A stretch of 64,000 nucleotides of DNA, from the NCBI GenBank assembly GCA_965205275.1, contig OZ242168.1, positions 62,001-126,000 on the forward strand, given 5' to 3'. Below the pieces are notes generated by a model. It searched no databases. It was not told the origin of the DNA and saw only the letters and a program-made list of their open reading frames with translations. Numbering within the stretch: position 1 is the stretch's first letter; each line of letters opens with the position of its first letter. Below are positions 61,269 through 64,000 of this stretch, in pieces. This stretch comes from WTFY01 sp965205275 (GTDB lineage: Bacteria; Pseudomonadota; Gammaproteobacteria; UBA4575). The position numbers were made by a program, and so were the translations under genes.

Positions 61269-62546
61269 CTAGACAGTCTCTTCACGTTTGGGTAAACGCG
61301 GACTGATTCTTGCTGTGCGAACCGCATTTTTATGCATTTTCACAACTTCGATAGGATAGCCATCGATCAACACGCTGGTGCCAGACTCCGGAATGGATTC
61401 CATCTGTTCCAGGATCAGGCCATTGATCGTTTTTGGGCCATGGTCATGCAGTTCCAGGTTGAGCGCCTTATTGACATCACGTATATGCATACCTCCATGT
61501 ACGACGAAGGTGCCGTCCCGCTGAGGATGTATTTCCACATCGTAGGTGCCAGGGTCATTGGTAAACTCGCCTACAATTTCCTCCAGCAAGTCTTCCAGCG
61601 TAACCAGCCCCTGTATATCACCAAACTCATCTACAACCAGGCTGAAACGACGCTTTCTGTTTTGCAGTTCAAGCAGAAGTTTTTTCAAATTTGTACCTTC
61701 AGGGATGAAATACGGCTCACGCAGCGCCTGCTCCAGGTCTTCAAGTTCAATTCCCTTGTGGATGATGTTGCTCAGCAGTTTTCGTAAATGCAGAAATCCT
61801 ATTACATTATCAATGTTACCGCGGCAGACAGGAATTCTTGTATAGGGGATGTTTTTTAACTGGTTGACAATTTCTTCCCAGTCATCCTCCAGATCAAGGG
61901 CGACAATTTCGTTTTTAGGAATCATGATGTCTTCAACTGTGACTTTTTCCAGATCAAGAACGCCCAGTAACATCTGCTGGTGTTCGCTTGATATAGAAGT
62001 GTGCTTATCGTTAACAACCGTACGTAATTCCTCATGGCTGAGTGAGGTCAGGAGATTGTTTTTTACATCCACCCCGAATACACGCAGCAGGGAATTTGCA
62101 AATAAATTTATAACCCAGACAATAGGGTAGGTTACAGCAAGCAGAGGTGTGTAAATGACGGCTGCGGGGAGTGCCAGTTTTTCTGCGTGCAGCGCGGCAA
62201 GTGTTTTTGGAGTCAGTTCGGCAAAAATCAGGATTGCAAAAATCAGTACGAATGTGGCAGCTGCAATCCCTATGTCACCATGCAGGCGATAACCGATGTA
62301 GGCAGACAGCTGTGCAATCAGGATATTGACTACATTGTTGCCGAGCAGAATCAAGCCGATTAAGCGATCGGGCTTTTCGAGCAGTCTTTCCGCCTGTTTT
62401 GCGCCACGCTGCCCGATACGGGCCATATGATGCAGGCGATAACGATCCAGCGCCATCAGGGCAGTTTCCGAGCCGGAGAAAAATGCTGAGAGGATAAATA
62501 AAATAAACAACACTAAAAACAGTGTGCCTATCGAATAGTCGTCCAA
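61269..62546 (-). CDS. CNNM/CBS-domain transporter, CorB / HlyC-CorC family
   Basis: This 425-residue protein has an N-terminal CNNM (DUF21) membrane domain with three to four helices (FLVLFILFILSAFFSGSETALMALDRYRLHHM read in part; LIGLILLGNNVVNILIAQL), a cytosolic CBS pair (VEDIMIPKNEIVALDLEDD; PYTRIPVCRGNIDNVIGFLHL; FSLVVDEFGDIQGLVTLEDLLEEIVGEF read in part) and a C-terminal CorC/HlyC domain. Family members act in magnesium/cobalt efflux and resistance. Location next to ypjD and divergent ffh matches E. coli yfjD (corB). Confidence 0.92.
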   Translation of the reverse strand: MDDYSIGTLFLVLFILFILSAFFSGSETALMALDRYRLHHMARIGQRGAKQAERLLEKPDRLIGLILLGNNVVNILIAQLSAYIGYRLHGDIGIAAATFVLIFAILIFAELTPKTLAALHAEKLALPAAVIYTPLLAVTYPIVWVINLFANSLLRVFGVDVKNNLLTSLSHEELRTVVNDKHTSISSEHQQMLLGVLDLEKVTVEDIMIPKNEIVALDLEDDWEEIVNQLKNIPYTRIPVCRGNIDNVIGFLHLRKLLSNIIHKGIELEDLEQALREPYFIPEGTNLKKLLLELQNRKRRFSLVVDEFGDIQGLVTLEDLLEEIVGEFTNDPGTYDVEIHPQRDGTFVVHGGMHIRDVNKALNLELHDHGPKTINGLILEQMESIPESGTSVLIDGYPIEVVKMHKNAVRTARISPRLPKREETV

Positions 62547-62606
62547 GGTCTGTGCGACCCTCCGGTAATCAAGATGCCTACATTAACAGCTGTGCTGCGT
62601 GAATTG

Positions 62607-63440
62607 TCAAGTGACAGGTATGGTAATTACCCTGTGCAGGATCAATTCCTGGACAAACTTGCTGCCCAGATAAGCCAGAATCAGGAATCCGAAGCCACCC
62701 AGGGTCCAACGCATGGCAGCGGAACCCCGCCAGCCAAATTGCCAGCGTCCCCATAACAAAAGTGCAAAAACCAGCCATGCCAGGATCGACAATATGGTCT
62801 TGTGCGCCACATGCTGTTCAAAAATGTTTTCCAGAAACAGGAACCCGGTGATGAGCGCAACACTCAGTAGCGCAAATCCAACCGCAATGGTCTGGAATAA
62901 AAACTTTTCCGTATCGTGCAGGGGTGGCAAGGCGCGCGTCATTCCCCCCAGTTGATGCTTGCGCAGATGCCGGTCCTGGGTAACCAGCAGTATGGACTGC
63001 AAGGCAGATATTGCCAGTACACTGAAAGCAAACAGGGAGGTCACAATATGCAGTTGCAGGCCATGCAGATTGAGTGAAGATGCTGCCACTTCCGGCCTGA
63101 CGATGGTCAATATAATGCTGGCTACAACCATCGGCAGCACAAGCAGGCCCAGGAATTCTGTTTTTCTGGCAATGGACAGCACAAGAATTAACACAGCAAC
63201 AATAAAAAACAAGACCGATACGGTATTGTAGAATGTTAGGTTGAGGCCCTGTACAGTAAAGGTTTGCGGGTATAGATAAATGGCATGCAGGAGGCATGCC
63301 ATGCCCCAGGCGGTAAGCATTGTGCTGCGTTTACCATCCTGTTCATTCACGCTCAAGTAATACGTACGCCATAAAATAACCACAAAAGTCAAGGCATAGA
63401 GCGCAATTGCTGCATATTTTAAAATGCTTGACATGGCCAA
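62607..63440 (-). CDS. ypjD: Inner-membrane protein YpjD (CcsA/cytochrome c assembly superfamily)
   Basis: This 277-residue polytopic protein has about eight hydrophobic helices, e.g. YAAIALYALTFVVILWRTYYL, VLFFIVAVLILVLSI, LHIVTSLFAFSVLAISALQSILLV and ILSILAWLVFALLLWGRWQFGWRG (each read in part). It belongs to the CcsA/CcmF-like superfamily; LHIVTSLFAFSVL and the conserved histidines AHKTIL and RW-x-x-GWRG fit YpjD, which is linked genetically with magnesium transporter function rather than haem handling. It lies 60 bases before corB and diverges from ffh, as in E. coli. ATG 63434 is an alternative start. Confidence 0.88.
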   Translation of the reverse strand: MAMSSILKYAAIALYALTFVVILWRTYYLSVNEQDGKRSTMLTAWGMACLLHAIYLYPQTFTVQGLNLTFYNTVSVLFFIVAVLILVLSIARKTEFLGLLVLPMVVASIILTIVRPEVAASSLNLHGLQLHIVTSLFAFSVLAISALQSILLVTQDRHLRKHQLGGMTRALPPLHDTEKFLFQTIAVGFALLSVALITGFLFLENIFEQHVAHKTILSILAWLVFALLLWGRWQFGWRGSAAMRWTLGGFGFLILAYLGSKFVQELILHRVITIPVT

Positions 63441-63641
63441 GAGAGGGATTGGCTGAACGGGAAGATTGCTTTCATACGCGATACCAGAATAATGTTGTGG
63501 TGCTCATTCCATTGACAAGTATACAAAGTGCAGCAGGTCAGGTCAGATATTTATCTGTTGCCTGGGGGTGATGCTGTCCAGGGATCAGCGATCAGGATGA
63601 CCAGGTTGCCGCAGAGGGCGTATTCATGCACCTGATTCCGC

Positions 63642-63690
63642 TATAATGTGCCGCAACCAAGTTACCAGGACTCCCTGACTGATCAGGGAG
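63642..63690 (+). promoter_or_regulatory. ffh promoter -10 and leader hairpin
   Basis: A perfect TATAAT (63642-63647) lies 67 bases before the ffh ATG, without a good -35 at 16-18 bases. Downstream, in the predicted untranslated leader, CTCCCTGA (63671-63678) and TCAGGGAG (63683-63690) form a perfect 8-bp hairpin with a four-base loop, ending 24 bases before the start codon; the right arm also carries AGGGAG. Confidence 0.55.
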
Positions 63691-63714
63691 CACAAACCTG
63701 ATTTATGTTTGATA

Positions 63715-64000
63715 ATTTATCCAGCCGGCTTTCGGGGACCGTAAAAAAACTGCGCGGTCAGGCGCGTCTTACCGAAGAGAATATTCAGGATACGCTACGT
63801 GAAGTACGCATGGCCCTGCTTGAGGCAGACGTGGCGCTACCTGTGGTGCGCGGATTTATTGAAAGTGTCAAGTACAAGGCTCTTGGGAGAGAGGTATTGC
63901 AGAGTCTCTCTCCGGGTCAGTCCTTTATCAAGACGGTACATGATGAACTGGTACATCTTATGGGGGATGCCAATGAGGCACTCACCCTGGCTGTGCCCCC
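63715..64000 (+). CDS. ffh: Signal recognition particle protein Ffh (3'-truncated by window edge)
   Basis: Ffh is the GTPase protein of the signal recognition particle that targets membrane proteins to SecYEG. The visible 95 codons start MFDNLSSRLSGTVKKLRGQ and continue with LTEENIQDTLREVRMALLEADVALPVVRGFI (read in part) and SPGQSFIKTVHDELVHLMGD, which is the N-domain helical bundle. The GTPase and M domains lie beyond the window. It diverges from ypjD. Confidence 0.96.

Noticed and set aside
1..64000. CRISPR arrays, insertion sequences, prophage, toxin-antitoxin pairs, tRNA or rRNA genes
   Set aside because: I looked for repeat-spacer patterns, transposase-like frames with terminal repeats, cloverleaf sequences and rRNA signatures and saw none.

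Overview
The window is a chromosomal segment made up almost entirely of housekeeping genes from a proteobacterium, most likely a gammaproteobacterium. The evidence is the presence and order of lineage-typical genes: sspA-sspB behind petB-petC, lpoA next to a diaA-like gene and divergent from rsmI, zapD-coaE, bamD divergent from rluD-pgeF-clpB, dapA-bamC, xseB-ispA-dxs, and ypjD/corB divergent from ffh. MurE carries the DNPR motif of meso-diaminopimelate-adding enzymes. Genus cannot be fixed from sequence alone. Base composition is moderate and the window contains no rRNA, tRNA, insertion sequence, prophage or CRISPR array that I can see.

Layout. 1-2938: end of the cytochrome bc1 operon (petB partial, petC) followed by the stringent starvation proteins SspA/SspB. 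2975-7015 (minus): a GlcD-type FAD oxidase, a DiaA-like SIS protein and LpoA. 7041-8306: rsmI and the RNase P RNA. 8525-27164: a complete, tightly packed dcw (division and cell wall) cluster, mraZ-rsmH-ftsL-ftsI-murE-murF-mraY-murD-ftsW-murG-murC-murB-ddl-ftsQ-ftsA-ftsZ-lpxC, with a recognisable sigma70 promoter and MraZ operator at its head. 27192-33683: a DciA-like gene, an M23 peptidase, secA, argJ and a Nudix-ThiE fusion. 33700-35085 (minus): zapD and coaE. 35136-38854: sucC-sucD-nadE. 38865-44173: bamD (minus) divergent from rluD-pgeF, then clpB behind a clear sigma32 promoter. 44291-48186 (minus): an orphan periplasmic binding protein with unusual codon use, a small lipoprotein and proS. 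48490-52725: a LysR regulator, an AI-2E family permease, dapA and bamC. 52728-55794 (minus): xseB-ispA-dxs. 56191-58386 (minus): katG between two long non-coding stretches. 59007-63440 (minus): fdhD, radA, a CNNM/CBS (CorB-like) protein and ypjD. 63715 to the edge: start of ffh.

How the genes work together. The dcw cluster makes UDP-MurNAc-pentapeptide and lipid II and supplies the core divisome (FtsL, I, W, Q, A, Z). LpoA (PBP1A activator), ZapD (FtsZ bundling), the M23 peptidase, PgeF and LpxC add to envelope growth. SecA, BamC, BamD and Ffh serve protein export and outer-membrane assembly. IspA/Dxs supply isoprenoids, including the carrier lipid for MraY/MurG. I do not see a convincing undescribed multi-gene system. 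The items most worth a second look are the orphan binding protein at 44291-45640 (foreign-looking codon use, strong ribosome binding site, upstream palindrome), the isolated katG block with nested repeats in its control region, the PIWY variant of the cytochrome b Qo motif, and several perfect inverted repeats at control positions (lpxC, ffh, zapD stop codon).
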